Shown: positions 25,699-35,058, numbered from the stretch's first letter. The stretch is DNA of 64,000 nt from Sneathiella sedimenti (GCF_017313765.1 NZ_JAFLNC010000005.1:124001-188000); one strand, 5' to 3'. Notes: generated by a model not told the origin, from the letters alone. Numbers and translations: made by a program.

Positions 25699-26512
25699 AC
25701 GGTGGTTTGTCCAATCCCTTGGGTGACAGGGTGAATATCTCATATCCCGTTTCGGTGACTCCAAGGGAATGCTCAAACTGGGCGGAGAGAGACCGATCCT
25801 TCGTCACCGCTGTCCAGCCATCATCAAGAATCTTGACCTGCCAGGTACCGAGATTGATCATCGGCTCAATTGTGAAGATCATCCCGGGTTTCAGTTCCAC
25901 ACCTTCGCCAGGGGTGCCGTAATGAACGATATTCGGCACGTCATGGAAAACACGCCCGAGACCATGGCCGCAGAAATCCCGCACCACGGAACAGCGCTTG
26001 CCCTCAGCAAAATTCTGGATCGCATAGCCAATATCGCCGGTCGTCGCACCCGGTTTTACCACCTCGATCCCGCGCATCAGGGATTCATAGGTGATATCAA
26101 TAAGGCGCGCCGCTTTCACGCTTGGCTTACCCGCGATATACATCCGGCTGCTGTCTCCATGCCAGCCATCGACGGTCGGCGTGACGTCAATATTGACGAT
26201 ATCGCCTTCTTTCAGCTTTTTCGGCCCCGGAATCCCGTGACAGACAACATGGTTGATGGAGGTGCAGATGGATTTCGGAAATCCGCGATAGTTAAGCGGG
26301 GCACAGATGCCGCCACGTTCCGAGATAAAATTCGCGCAGAGCGTATTGAGCTCGTCCGTCGTGACACCCGGGACCACATGCTCGGCAATCATGTCGAGCG
26401 TTTCCGCCGCCAATTGACCTGCTTTACGCATGCCCTCAAAGGCCTCAGGACCATGCAATTTTATCACGCCGGTATTGCGATCCGGCGCAGCTATACTCGT
26501 TTCATATCTCAT
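25688..26512 (-). CDS. map: Methionine aminopeptidase, type I
   Basis: Removes the initiator Met from nascent proteins. The 274-residue enzyme has the pita-bread fold with the expected metal ligands: Asp in VNIDVTPTVDGWHGDSSRM (two Asp), His in RDFCGHGLGRVFHDVPNI, Glu in FTIEPMIN and Glu in SAQFEHSLGV. ICTSINHVVCHGIPG holds the substrate-side His. It overlaps radC by 11 bases and is preceded by sfsA 54 bases upstream on the same strand. Confidence 0.97.
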   Translation of the reverse strand: MRYETSIAAPDRNTGVIKLHGPEAFEGMRKAGQLAAETLDMIAEHVVPGVTTDELNTLCANFISERGGICAPLNYRGFPKSICTSINHVVCHGIPGPKKLKEGDIVNIDVTPTVDGWHGDSSRMYIAGKPSVKAARLIDITYESLMRGIEVVKPGATTGDIGYAIQNFAEGKRCSVVRDFCGHGLGRVFHDVPNIVHYGTPGEGVELKPGMIFTIEPMINLGTWQVKILDDGWTAVTKDRSLSAQFEHSLGVTETGYEIFTLSPKGLDKPPYDV

Positions 26513-26565
26513 AAGCGCTCTTCATATTTTTTCTGGATAATACCTCATGTCACCCCAAAAACAAA

Positions 26566-27267
26566 CTAGGGAATAACCGGAACGACAGACCCGAGGCGAA
26601 TTTCACTGGTCGTTATGTGGCAGTCATAGCAGATAATTTCAACTCCCGCGTCAATCGCCTCCTGAAACGCCGCTGCGTAGGCGGGATCGATATCGCCGGC
26701 AATCCGGAATTTCGTGCAGTCGGTTCGCTGGATCAGGTAGAACATCACCGCCCGATGCCCTTGCTCGACCATGGAGACAAGCTCTTTCAGATGCTTTGCC
26801 CCGCGGGCCGTGACCGAATCCGGGAATTCCGCGTGAATGTCGTCGCGCTTCAGCGTGACATTTTTGACCTCCACATAGCAATCGGGCAGTCCGTCCCCTG
26901 ACAGCAGGATATCAATCCGCGAATTCAGACCATATTTTACTTCCCGCGTCAGCTTTTCGTAACCCGAGAGCGCGGCGACCTGACCGCTCTCAATCGCCTC
27001 GGCAACCAGGCCGTTCGGATGCGCGGTATTGATGCCGACCAACGCCCCGTCCACCTCGACCAGTTCCCAGCTATAAGGCAGTTTCCGCTTGGCGTTATCG
27101 GAGAGGGAGAGCCAGACCGTCATGCCTTCCTCCTTCAATCCCATCATCGATCCCGGGTTGGCGACATGGGCCGTCAACAACTCGCCGCTTTCAAGCTCGA
27201 CATCGGCGAGAAAGCGTTTATACCGCTTGATCAAGCGGCCCTTGATGAGGGGAGTGGAAAACTTCAT
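26566..27267 (-). CDS. sfsA: SfsA family DNA/RNA nuclease
   Basis: A 233-residue SfsA protein. The N-terminal OB-like part contains LIKRYKRFLADVELESGELL and the HVANPGSMMGL motif; the C-terminal restriction-endonuclease-like half has DCYVEVKNVTL and FPDSVTARGAKHLKEL, in which the Asp/Glu/Lys are the presumed nuclease residues. E. coli SfsA was first named for sugar fermentation stimulation and later shown to bind and cleave nucleic acids; the physiological job is unclear. sfsA-map-radC form one likely transcript. Confidence 0.94.
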   Translation of the reverse strand: MKFSTPLIKGRLIKRYKRFLADVELESGELLTAHVANPGSMMGLKEEGMTVWLSLSDNAKRKLPYSWELVEVDGALVGINTAHPNGLVAEAIESGQVAALSGYEKLTREVKYGLNSRIDILLSGDGLPDCYVEVKNVTLKRDDIHAEFPDSVTARGAKHLKELVSMVEQGHRAVMFYLIQRTDCTKFRIAGDIDPAYAAAFQEAIDAGVEIICYDCHITTSEIRLGSVVPVIP

Positions 27268-27371
27268 AATTTCACGTCAAACATTCAGGTGGGCAAAAAT
27301 ATCAGATGCCCTTTTTACTCACTTTGTTATGATAACAACACCCCCAAGTCCAGAATATACAGGGAATTTCC

Positions 27372-28145
27372 ATGCCAGATCCGAAACCAGCCGAGACAAA
27401 AATAGTTACTGCCGCAATTCTGGTCATCGGCGACGAGATTTTGTCCGGCCGTACGCAGGACAAGAACATGGCCTGGCTGGCCGGGCGTCTGAATGATATC
27501 GGCGTACAGCTTCGCGAGGCACGGGTGGTACCTGATATCGAGGCGGAGATTGTCGCGGCCGTCAACGCACTCCGTGCAAAGTTTGATTATGTCTTCACGA
27601 CCGGCGGCATCGGCCCGACCCATGACGATATCACGGCAGATTCCATCGCCGCAGCCTTCGGGGTCGGCATAGATCATCATCCCGAGGCTATGGCGCTGCT
27701 GACCCGCCACTATGAAACGAGTGGCATTGAGTTCAACAATGCGCGGAAACGAATGGCCCGTATTCCCGACGGCGCCAGCCTGGTCAACAATCCGGTCAGC
27801 AAGGCGCCGGGTTTTAGAATTGAGAATGTCTATGTCATGGCTGGTGTGCCGACGATTATGCAGGCAATGTTTGAAGAAATTGCGCCGGAACTTGTTGGCG
27901 GTCCCAAGGTATTGAGCCGGACGATTGGCGCGGGGCTACCCGAAGGGCGGGTGGCAGAAAAGCTGGGAGCGTTGCAAGAAACCTATCCCGATGTTTCCAT
28001 GGGTTCCTATCCCTATTTCCGTCAGGGAGAGGTCGGAACAAATCTTGTGCTGCGCTCTATCGACAAGACGGCGCTCGATGCGGCCTATGACGATCTTGCG
28101 GCTTATCTTAAGGAGGAAGGGGCGTCTGTCGTCGAGACAACATAA
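27372..28145 (+). CDS. CinA/MoaB-type molybdopterin-binding domain protein
   Basis: A 257-residue protein with the MoCF-binding domain of CinA: AAILVIGDEILSGRTQDKN, RVVPDIEAEI, and the diagnostic FTTGGIGPTHDDITADSIA, followed by NPVSKAPGFRIENVYVMAG. It is the stand-alone competence/damage-inducible protein A-like form, lacking the C-terminal NMN deamidase domain of full CinA. In related proteins the first domain has ADP-ribose or FAD pyrophosphatase activity; here the exact reaction is open. Start ATG with GGGAA upstream; its gene diverges from sfsA and ends at a hairpin with a T-run. Confidence 0.92.
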   Translation: MPDPKPAETKIVTAAILVIGDEILSGRTQDKNMAWLAGRLNDIGVQLREARVVPDIEAEIVAAVNALRAKFDYVFTTGGIGPTHDDITADSIAAAFGVGIDHHPEAMALLTRHYETSGIEFNNARKRMARIPDGASLVNNPVSKAPGFRIENVYVMAGVPTIMQAMFEEIAPELVGGPKVLSRTIGAGLPEGRVAEKLGALQETYPDVSMGSYPYFRQGEVGTNLVLRSIDKTALDAAYDDLAAYLKEEGASVVETT

Positions 28146-28214
28146 AAAAATGTCGCGTGGCAGTGTTTCATGAAGGGGAGACCTATCAAAAAACACCACC
28201 ACGTCGACAATGAG

Positions 28215-28246
28215 GGGCCCACCAAGGGAGAAAACTGGGCCCTTTT
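28215..28246 (+). terminator. Terminator between the CinA-like and fasciclin genes
   Basis: GGGCCCA and TGGGCCC form a 7-bp GC-rich stem with a 14-base loop, followed by TTTT on the plus strand. It lies between convergent genes and overlaps neither stop. Confidence 0.75.
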
Positions 28247-28251
28247 CCGTA

Positions 28252-28773
28252 TTAGTTAGCAGGTGGCAGGATGACCGTATCGATGACGTGAATGACGCCA
28301 TTGCTTGCAATCACATCCGCGGTAACCACCTTGGCAGAACCGTTCAGTACAACACCGTCCATTCCATCAATCATGATCTTGCTGCCCTGAACGCTGTCCG
28401 CATCGACTTTCTTGCCGACAACAGCGGAAGCCGGGACCACGCCAGATACGACATGATAGGTGAGAATTTCAACAAGCTTCGCCTTGTTTTCAGGCTTTAG
28501 CAGATCCTCAACCGTACCGGCGGGGAGTTTGTCAAAGGCTGCGTCTGTTGGCGCGAAGACTGTGAATGGGCCGGGGCTTTGCAGGGTCTCCACCAGGTCG
28601 GCAGCCTTCACTGCGGCTACGAGGGTGTTAAACTTGCCAGCTTCAACGGCAGTGACGACGATATCTTTCTCTGCGGGCGCCGCTTTTGCAGCCATCTTGT
28701 TATCCTGAGCACAGGCCGCGGCGAACACGCCGACAAACAGGACTGCTGTAAGTAATTTTAAATATTTAGACAT
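28252..28773 (-). CDS. Fasciclin-domain lipoprotein
   Basis: A 173-residue protein with a lipoprotein signal (lipobox FAAAC, Cys21) and one FAS1 domain. FAS1 signatures are visible: [30 protein letters not shown] (H1-like) near residues 45-80, the YH of [13 protein letters not shown], and [13 protein letters not shown] (H2-like) at the end. FAS1 proteins mediate adhesion or interact with surface components; small lipoprotein versions in bacteria are common but rarely characterised. It should sit on the outer or inner membrane, facing the periplasm or surface. Confidence 0.93.
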   Translation of the reverse strand: MSKYLKLLTAVLFVGVFAAACAQDNKMAAKAAPAEKDIVVTAVEAGKFNTLVAAVKAADLVETLQSPGPFTVFAPTDAAFDKLPAGTVEDLLKPENKAKLVEILTYHVVSGVVPASAVVGKKVDADSVQGSKIMIDGMDGVVLNGSAKVVTADVIASNGVIHVIDTVILPPAN

Positions 28774-29008
28774 AGTGCCTCCTCAAAATTTCAGGTTCAT
28801 TCTCAAAACTCAGTCGCGACCTGCGTTTGAAGAGATTTACGGGCTGGGGTAAGGAATAGATCACAGGAGAGTCTTTTTTCTTTTCACCCGACCATGAATT
28901 TTGATGCCAGAACCATTTCGGCAAGGCGGGAAAGCCGTGCCAAAAAATCCATGCCGGTGCATTATCTCCTTGTTTCGCAAAACCGATTTGGTTAGTTTGC
29001 AATGCGCT

Positions 29009-29095
29009 GCCCGCATGGTGAAATTGGTAAACACAGTAGACTTAAAATCTGCCGCCCGTAAGGGCTTCCCGGTTCAAGTCCGGGTGCGGGCACCA
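29009..29095 (+). tRNA. tRNA-Leu (anticodon UAA)
   Basis: An 87-nt tRNA with encoded CCA. Acceptor arms GCCCGCA/TGCGGGC, anticodon loop CTTAAAA with TAA at 29043-29045, a long type-II variable arm (CCGCCCGTAAGGGC), and the T arm CCCGG-TTCAAGT-CCGGG. It reads UUA and UUG. Confidence 0.97.
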
Positions 29096-29133
29096 TCGCT
29101 TGAAAGATGATTCCGGTTCGGGGGGGACGGAGC

Positions 29134-30333
29134 ATGATCTTCAGCATTGACCATATCGACGATCCTTATCCGGTGCTCGCCGCCGCGCGCGAGAAACATC
29201 CGGTGTTCTGGGACCCGGACCTGAGGGCCTGGGTGGTCCTGGAACATGATTTAGTGGCCATGGCCTTCAAGGATGCGCGCTTTTCCTCCGACAGGGTGTC
29301 CAAGTTTCGCGGCAAGTTCGCGAACGAAAAACTGGTCCCGCTTTTCAATACGCTGTCGCACCTGATGTTGCAGCAGGACGAGCCGTCCCATACACGCCTT
29401 CGCAACCTGATACATTATGCATTCAAGCGGACGGCTGTGGGAACCTACGAAAGTGAGATCCAGCGGCTCGCCGAAAAGCTTCTGAATCCATCTCTGACTT
29501 CGGGCAGGCTCGAGTTTGTCGGTGAATTCGCCGTGCCGCTCCCCATTCTTGTGATTTCAGAGATCGTCGGCATTCCCGCGGCGGATCGTGCACAGGTAAA
29601 GGCCTGGTGTGATGCCTTTTCCGTCGTTGCGCTCAATTTCTACGCCAATATCACCGATGCGCAGCTCAATGCCGGGGCGGAGGCCGTCGCCGCCTTTACC
29701 GACTATCTTCGCACCAAGGTGACCGAGTTGCGGGCTCACCCGAAAGAAGACATCCTGAGCGCCCTTGTCCATGCGGAAGAGGACGGGGACACACTCAGTC
29801 TCGATGAACTGGCCGCCAACACGCTGCTTCTGCTCAATGCGGGGAATGAAACCACGACCTGCCTGCTGACAAACGGCCTGCTCGCCCTGATCCAGAATCC
29901 CGAGGCGATGGCGCGGCTTCGTCGCGACCCGTCGCTGATCCCGAATGCCGTTGAGGAAATGCTCCGTTACGACAGCCCGATCCAGTTTATGGGTCGCCTT
30001 GCCGCGACGGATATCGAACTGGGCGGCGAGAGTATCCGGGAAGGAGACACCGTCTTGCTCGCCCTTGGCGCCGCCGGACGCGACCCGAAAACCTTCGACG
30101 CGCCGGATGATCTGCAAATTGACCGCCATCCCATCCAGCATGTGAGCTTTGGCAGCGGACATCACATCTGCGCTGGCCTCCAACTCGCCCGAATGGAAGG
30201 CCGAATTGCGTTTCAGACCTTGCTGGAGACATTTAAAGATATCTCCCTCGCCACCGACACCATAGAGTTCGGTACGAATGTAAATCTCCGCTGTCCCGAA
30301 GCAATGCCGTTGAACGTCAAGCCGGCGAGCTGA
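29134..30333 (+). CDS. Cytochrome P450
   Basis: A 399-residue soluble P450 of the bacterial CYP107-like kind. Landmarks are the I-helix NAGNETTT with acid-alcohol pair, the K-helix ExxR in EEMLRYDSP, and the haem loop FGSGHHICAGLQLARME with Cys346 as the axial ligand. It needs a ferredoxin and reductase, neither of which is encoded nearby, so the substrate remains unknown. The ATG at 29134 is preferred; a start at 29107 would sit only 11 bases after tRNA-Leu. A G-rich GGGGGGACGGAG lies just upstream. Confidence 0.95.
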   Translation: MIFSIDHIDDPYPVLAAAREKHPVFWDPDLRAWVVLEHDLVAMAFKDARFSSDRVSKFRGKFANEKLVPLFNTLSHLMLQQDEPSHTRLRNLIHYAFKRTAVGTYESEIQRLAEKLLNPSLTSGRLEFVGEFAVPLPILVISEIVGIPAADRAQVKAWCDAFSVVALNFYANITDAQLNAGAEAVAAFTDYLRTKVTELRAHPKEDILSALVHAEEDGDTLSLDELAANTLLLLNAGNETTTCLLTNGLLALIQNPEAMARLRRDPSLIPNAVEEMLRYDSPIQFMGRLAATDIELGGESIREGDTVLLALGAAGRDPKTFDAPDDLQIDRHPIQHVSFGSGHHICAGLQLARMEGRIAFQTLLETFKDISLATDTIEFGTNVNLRCPEAMPLNVKPAS

Positions 30334-30421
30334 ACACAACCCGATAAAGCCTTTTGCAATTTAACGCCAACTCCATAATATAACAGTTGGATCGACACGA
30401 CGGGCAGTTGAGGACGCGAGT

Positions 30422-31765
30422 ATGGCACTCTTTCGAATAGCAACGCTTGCAGCAGGGGTTGTAATCGCCCTCGTGAGCGGACCGCCGGATGCTGTCGCCG
30501 CGGAGCGGGCAACGCGTGCGGAGGCCGTTATCCTCGACCTTTCGCGACAGGCGCGGGACATTCTCTCGCAGACCGACAAGCCGATCCGCGCCCGTGAAAG
30601 CCAGCTTGCCACTTCCATTGGCCGACATTTTCATTTCACCCTGATATCAGAACTTGTTGTCGGGCCGGATTGGGCGGATTTGCCCCAGCATCAACGGCAG
30701 GAATTCCTCAATCTTTTTCGCGATTTCTACCTCCTTTCCTACGGCAGCCAGCTCGGCGGCTATCCCGATGACGACTTCACCATCCTCGCGGTTGAGGAGA
30801 AAGGCGCGCGCGACGCCTTCGTCACCACACGCCTGATCCGCCCCAAAAGGGACCCGGTCGTGGTCGACTGGCGCCTGCGGGAGGTTCTCGGCTCACCGCT
30901 TATCATCGATATCCTCATCAACGGGACCAGTGTCGCCATCAGCCACCGAGAAGGATTTCAGCCGGTGCTCTCCAGCGACGGGATTGAGGGCCTGATCACA
31001 TTGTTCCAGATCCGCGCCGAACGGCTGAATGCAGAAACCCGCGGGTTTGCCGCCGGCGAGCTTTTCGAGCAGGGCCGCTTTGCGGAAGCGGTCGCGATCT
31101 GGGAGGATCTGGCGCAAAAGGGCAACCCGGAGGCGCAGTTCAACCTCTCAACCATGTATGCGGAGGGCCGCGGAACCGAGCCTGACAGCGCCAAGGCCGA
31201 CTATTGGAACAACCGGGCACTTAAAGCGGGCTATCCGCCGGCGCAGCATAACCACGCGCTGAGCCTGCTGGCGCAGAAACAGGAAAAGGCGGCGGTCGCG
31301 CTTCTCGAAAAAGCCGCGCGGGCAGGGTTCGCGCCGTCACAATATACCCTTGGCAAGATGTACAGCTACGCCCTTGGAGTGAGGGAGGACCCGGCCCGCG
31401 CCTTTGAGTATATCCGTCTCGCCGCCAATTCCGGCCTGCCCGAGGCGCAGTATAATCTCGGTAAAATCTATCGGGACGGCTATGGCACGGCAGCGGATAT
31501 AGAGGCGTCCTTCACCTGGTTCGAGCGGGCGGCCCAACAAGGCCACGGCAAGGCGCAGGCCAAGCTCGCCGCACGCTACGGCAGCGGGGAGGGGATCGCC
31601 CATGATGATGTGGAGGCGCTGAAATGGGCCATCCTCGCCACGCAGGAGGGGGAGGAGGACGCGGCCGAATGGCAGAAACTCTATAAAGGCCGCATGGCCG
31701 ACGCCGATATCACTCGCGCGGAGCTGCTCGCGAAGGAGTTCAAGCCCAACCGCGAGGAACCCTGA
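30422..31765 (+). CDS. MlaC/Ttg2D-like domain fused to Sel1 repeats, secreted
   Basis: A 447-residue protein with a signal peptide (cleavage near AVAA, ~residue 27). Residues ~30-200 resemble the phospholipid-binding MlaC/Ttg2D domain (ARDILSQTDKPI, RHFHFTLISELVVGPDWADLP, RQEFLNLFRDFYLLSYGSQL, then ILINGTSVAISHREGF). Residues ~220-430 are Sel1-like repeats with the GxPEAQxNLxxxYxxGxGT pattern (GNPEAQFNLSTMYAEGRGTE, GLPEAQYNLGKIYRDGYGTA). Sel1 repeats bind partner proteins. I infer a periplasmic lipid carrier or its scaffold; no Mla transporter genes are adjacent. The combination is uncommon. Confidence 0.82.
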   Translation: MALFRIATLAAGVVIALVSGPPDAVAAERATRAEAVILDLSRQARDILSQTDKPIRARESQLATSIGRHFHFTLISELVVGPDWADLPQHQRQEFLNLFRDFYLLSYGSQLGGYPDDDFTILAVEEKGARDAFVTTRLIRPKRDPVVVDWRLREVLGSPLIIDILINGTSVAISHREGFQPVLSSDGIEGLITLFQIRAERLNAETRGFAAGELFEQGRFAEAVAIWEDLAQKGNPEAQFNLSTMYAEGRGTEPDSAKADYWNNRALKAGYPPAQHNHALSLLAQKQEKAAVALLEKAARAGFAPSQYTLGKMYSYALGVREDPARAFEYIRLAANSGLPEAQYNLGKIYRDGYGTAADIEASFTWFERAAQQGHGKAQAKLAARYGSGEGIAHDDVEALKWAILATQEGEEDAAEWQKLYKGRMADADITRAELLAKEFKPNREEP

Positions 31766-31866
31766 CCCGCTGCAATGGCGAAGGTTGTATGCCTACAGTG
31801 TTTCTGCTAGATGTCTGCGCATATTATGCGTAAAGTTAATTTAGCAACCATCAAGTGGAAGATATT

Positions 31867-32529
31867 GTGACGGCGCTGATCGACCTGGAGACGACCTTTC
31901 TTAAATGCCTTGGTACGGCGGGCTATACCGATGATCCCTATGATCTGTGGGAGCTGAATGACGTTTTCCCGACCGAGGTGGTCGATGAGTTGCTGACCCT
32001 CAAGATCGGGCCCGGCGAGATGGACTACCGCATCGGCCGCCGCGAGATTAATAATGACAAGCGCAACTATTTCGATGTCGGACGTCAGGCGGAATTCCCG
32101 GTCTGCCGGAATGTGGCGGCGCTGTTGCAGGCGCCCGAAACCGTTTCCGCGATCGAGAAGAAATTCAACCTCGACCTCACCGGGACCTTCCTCCGGATCG
32201 AGCTCACGCAGGATACGGACGGATTCTGGCTCGAGCCGCACACTGACATCGGGGTGAAGAAGTTCACCATGCAGATCTACCTCTCCCGCGATGCGGAGGC
32301 GGGAACCTGGGGCTCCTCCATCTACAAGGACAGCCAAACCTTCGTCCGCAATGTGCCTTTCCGGAGCAATACGGCAAATGTGTTCGTACCGTCGCCGCAT
32401 ACCTGGCACGGGTTTGAACCGCGCCCCATCAACGGAATCCGCAAGAGCCTGATTGTCAATTATGTCACCGATAAATGGCGCGCGCGCCATGAGCTCGCAT
32501 TTCCGGAAACGCCGGTTCGCACAGCTTAA
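31867..32529 (+). CDS. 2OG-Fe(II) oxygenase family protein
   Basis: A 220-residue protein of the 2-oxoglutarate/Fe(II) dioxygenase fold. The HxD iron pair is in EPHTDIG (His125, Asp127), the distal His in SPHTWHGF, and the 2OG-binding Arg in NGIRKSLIVNY. MQIYLSRDAEAGTWGSSIY is a typical strand pair next to the active site. The substrate is unknown. GTG at 31867 is chosen because GGAAG precedes it; GTG at 31855 would add four residues without a ribosome site. A hairpin with a T-tract follows. Confidence 0.87.
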   Translation: MTALIDLETTFLKCLGTAGYTDDPYDLWELNDVFPTEVVDELLTLKIGPGEMDYRIGRREINNDKRNYFDVGRQAEFPVCRNVAALLQAPETVSAIEKKFNLDLTGTFLRIELTQDTDGFWLEPHTDIGVKKFTMQIYLSRDAEAGTWGSSIYKDSQTFVRNVPFRSNTANVFVPSPHTWHGFEPRPINGIRKSLIVNYVTDKWRARHELAFPETPVRTA

Positions 32530-32574
32530 ACCCGCCGTCACGTCGATAGAGAACTAATAAGGACATGACACAAA

Positions 32575-32603
32575 AAAAGCGACCCCGGGAAGAGGCCGCT
32601 TTT
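32575..32603 (+). terminator. Terminator after the 2OG oxygenase gene
   Basis: AAAAGCG and CGCTTTT form a 7-bp stem that can extend over a mismatch (CC/GG), flanked by A- and T-tracts. It lies between convergent genes. Confidence 0.7.
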
Positions 32604-32658
32604 CCAGATAAGTTCACATATTTAACCTATGACGGTCACAACGACCATCTGCCGAAAA

Positions 32659-33168
32659 TCAGCCTTGGTAGGCTCCGGCGGCATAGGTCAACTCGTAACT
32701 ATGGCTGTATATCTCCAGGATATTGCCAAACGGGTCTTCCATGTAAATCATGCGGTATGGTTTTTCGCCGGGATAATAATACCGTGGGGCTTTCATGCGT
32801 TTTTTCCCACCTGCGGCGACAATTTTCTCCGCCAAGCCCTCAACATCGGGATCCTGAACACAGAAATGGAAGACGCCGGTCTTCCAGTACTCAAAATTAT
32901 TTTCCGGATTTTCCTGATTCTTGAAACAAAATAATTCTACGCCGACACGGTCTCCGGTGGAAAGATGGGCAATTCTAAATTCACCCCAGCCCGCGCCAAA
33001 GACATCTGTGCACATTTCACCAATGGCACTGTCATCTTCGGTTATCGTTGTCGGCTCCATAATCAGGTACCAACCAAGCACTTCGGTATAAAATTTGACG
33101 GCCTTTTCCAGATCCGGAACCGAAATGCCGATATGGGAAAATGTTCTTGGATAGACGGGATTTATCAC
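32659..33168 (-). CDS. VOC (glyoxalase/bleomycin-resistance) family protein, lactoylglutathione-lyase-like
   Basis: A 169-residue VOC protein with two beta-alpha-beta-beta-beta units: TFSHIGISVPDLEKAVKFYTEVLGW at the N-terminus and FHFCVQDPDVEGLAEKIVAAG ... MIYMEDPFGNILEIYSHSYE at the C-terminus. Candidate metal ligands are His12 in SHIGIS, the Glu of RVGVELF, His in VFHFCV and Glu in ILEIY. The start is GTG at 33168 with AGAGG upstream. The family covers glyoxalase I, dioxygenases and resistance proteins, so the reaction is open; lactoylglutathione lyase is the usual automatic name. Confidence 0.88.
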   Translation of the reverse strand: MINPVYPRTFSHIGISVPDLEKAVKFYTEVLGWYLIMEPTTITEDDSAIGEMCTDVFGAGWGEFRIAHLSTGDRVGVELFCFKNQENPENNFEYWKTGVFHFCVQDPDVEGLAEKIVAAGGKKRMKAPRYYYPGEKPYRMIYMEDPFGNILEIYSHSYELTYAAGAYQG

Positions 33169-33407
33169 TGTGACCTCTAAAAATATAAGAATAACCCGGA
33201 AAAGTTATTAGTGGGGTTGGGCTGCAGACATGATTAGCTTTCCGGTTCCACTAATTGTGGGAACGGGGTACATGGATATACAAACAGGATGTTTCAACCC
33301 GGATCTTGGCGGAAATGATTATTTTGACGGAAAGCCACAGCAAATTACCTGCGGTTCAATCACCCGGAAAAATCATATCTTACATAATATAGGATATTTA
33401 GGAGAAA

Positions 33408-33483
33408 TGGTGAGCCCGACAGGATTCGAACCTGTGACCCGCTGATTAAAAGTCAGCTGCTCTACCAACTGAGCTACGGGCCC
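33408..33483 (-). tRNA. tRNA-Lys (anticodon UUU)
   Basis: A 76-nt tRNA with encoded CCA. Acceptor arms GGGCCCG/CGGGCTC (one G-U), D arm GCTCAGTTGGTAGAGC, anticodon loop CTTTTAA with TTT at 33448-33450, T arm ACAGG-TTCGAAT-CCTGT. All positions fit. Confidence 0.97.
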
Positions 33484-33710
33484 ACAATTTGTGATGTATA
33501 TCACGACCTTGGCTCTCCGAAAAGGACACCGTAACATCGCAATGCGCCGCAACATAGGGACGTCCCGCCGGATGGTCAAGCATCCATTTCGTTTTTTTTA
33601 CCCGACCCGGCGAATTGCGGTTATTTGCCACGGAAGTATTTTAAGGATGGACGGCCCGGCGGCCAAATGGCAGTAATTACCGTATGTCTTGTTAATGAAA
33701 GAGGAAACGG

Positions 33711-34274
33711 ATGATTTCGAAATTTCTGTCACGCCTGAGCGTCGGACTGATGCTGGCAGGTCTGCTTGCGCTCTCTGTTACCCCGGCGCAGGCCGCAGAC
33801 CCGGAAAACACCCTTTACCTTGACCTGGAATACGGACGCGTGGTCATCGCAATGCGGCCGGATCTTGCCCCGAACCATGTTGCCCGGATCAAGGAACTGA
33901 CGCGGGAGGGATTCTATGACGGCCTCAAATTCCATCGCGTAATTGAAGATTTCATGGCCCAGACCGGCGATCCCAAAGGGGATGGCACCGGCGGTTCGGG
34001 ACGCAAGTTACGCTCCGAATTCTCGAACGCGCCGCATGTGCGGGGTGTCGTCTCCATGGCCCGGGCCAGCTCTCCCCATAGCGCCGACAGCCAGTTCTTC
34101 ATTGTAACGGCCGATTCTCACTTCCTCGACCGGAAGTACACCGTCTGGGGCGAAGTGGTTGAGGGTATGGAGTTCGTCGACCTGATCAAGAAGGGAGTCG
34201 GCAGAAGCGGCATGGTCCCGGGCGAGCCTGACATCATCGTCAAGATGCAGGTCGCCGCGGATGCGAAGGATTAA
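33711..34274 (+). CDS. Periplasmic cyclophilin-type peptidyl-prolyl isomerase
   Basis: A 187-residue cyclophilin with a cleavable signal peptide (residues 1-29, ending AQAA). The catalytic pattern is present: FHRVIEDFMAQTGDPKGDGTGG holds the catalytic Arg and Phe/Met residues, and SQFFIVTADSHFLDRKYTVWGEVVEGMEFVD is the C-terminal signature. It should speed proline isomerisation in the periplasm (PpiA-like). The gene is single and convergent with the SDR gene downstream. Confidence 0.94.
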   Translation: MISKFLSRLSVGLMLAGLLALSVTPAQAADPENTLYLDLEYGRVVIAMRPDLAPNHVARIKELTREGFYDGLKFHRVIEDFMAQTGDPKGDGTGGSGRKLRSEFSNAPHVRGVVSMARASSPHSADSQFFIVTADSHFLDRKYTVWGEVVEGMEFVDLIKKGVGRSGMVPGEPDIIVKMQVAADAKD

Positions 34275-34302
34275 TCCTTCGCCGTTGTTCTAGTCGTCTC
34301 GC

Positions 34303-35058
34303 CTAGATGCACCTGCCGCCGTCCACTTCCAGGGCGACACCGGTGATGAAGGATGCATCGTCAGAGGCCAGCCACAGCGCCGCGTGAGCCAGATCACGCG
34401 GCGTGTTTTCCCGCCCCAGCGGGATTGTCGCCACGAACTTGTCGCGGATTTCCTGCGTATCGACACCCCCCATGAATTCCACTGCCATCGGCGTATGGGC
34501 AAAGACCGGGCAGAGCGCGTTGACCCGCACCTGCTTCGGCGCCAGTTCTATGGCCATGGATTTTGACATGGTGACTACGGCCCCCTTGCTGGCGTTATAC
34601 CAGGTCAGGCCGGGGCGGGGGCTCAAGGCCGCAGTGGAGGCGATATTGACGACGTTTCCGCCATTTTCCAGCATATGCGGGATAATGCCTTTCGTCGTCA
34701 GGAAGATGCTTTTGACATTCACCTCGAAGATTTTATCGAATGTCTCGACATCCACGTCGAACATCGATCCGTTGCGCTGGGGCATGCCGGCGTTATTCAC
34801 CAGGATGTCGATCTTCTGAAAATTATCCAGTGTCTGCTGTGCCATCGCGGCGATGTCATCCGCGCTTGTGACATCACATTCAGAACTGATGGCAATGCCA
34901 CCGGCATCGGTAATATCTTTTGTGACTGCCGCAGCCGCCGCGCCGTTGAGATCGCTGACCACGACTTTCGCCCCTTCGGCAGCGAACAGCTTCGCCATAC
35001 CTTCACCAAAACCGGAACCCGCGCCCGTTACAATGGCGACCTTGTCTTTTAACCGCAT
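34303..35058 (-). CDS. Short-chain dehydrogenase/reductase
   Basis: A 251-residue classical SDR: cofactor motif TGAGSGFGEGM, NNAG in LVNNAGMPQRNG, catalytic YNASKGAV with Tyr and Lys and a Ser in ASTAALSPRPG. Asp in VVVSDLNG at the end of strand 2 suggests NAD(H) preference. C-terminal SDDASFITGVALEVDGGRCI is the usual ending. The substrate is unknown; glucose-1-dehydrogenase or 3-oxoacyl reductase are the common automatic labels. Confidence 0.93.
   Translation of the reverse strand: MRLKDKVAIVTGAGSGFGEGMAKLFAAEGAKVVVSDLNGAAAAAVTKDITDAGGIAISSECDVTSADDIAAMAQQTLDNFQKIDILVNNAGMPQRNGSMFDVDVETFDKIFEVNVKSIFLTTKGIIPHMLENGGNVVNIASTAALSPRPGLTWYNASKGAVVTMSKSMAIELAPKQVRVNALCPVFAHTPMAVEFMGGVDTQEIRDKFVATIPLGRENTPRDLAHAALWLASDDASFITGVALEVDGGRCI

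Noticed and set aside
29009-29140. tRNA-Leu as an integration site for an element carrying the P450 gene
   Set aside because: No integrase gene, no direct repeat of the tRNA 3' end seen downstream, and no change of gene style after it.
33230-33445. Plus-strand ORF of 71 codons ending in GEMVSPTGFEPVTR
   Set aside because: Its end is the reverse complement of tRNA-Lys; this MVSPTGFEPVTR ending is a well-known false translation of tRNA sequence.
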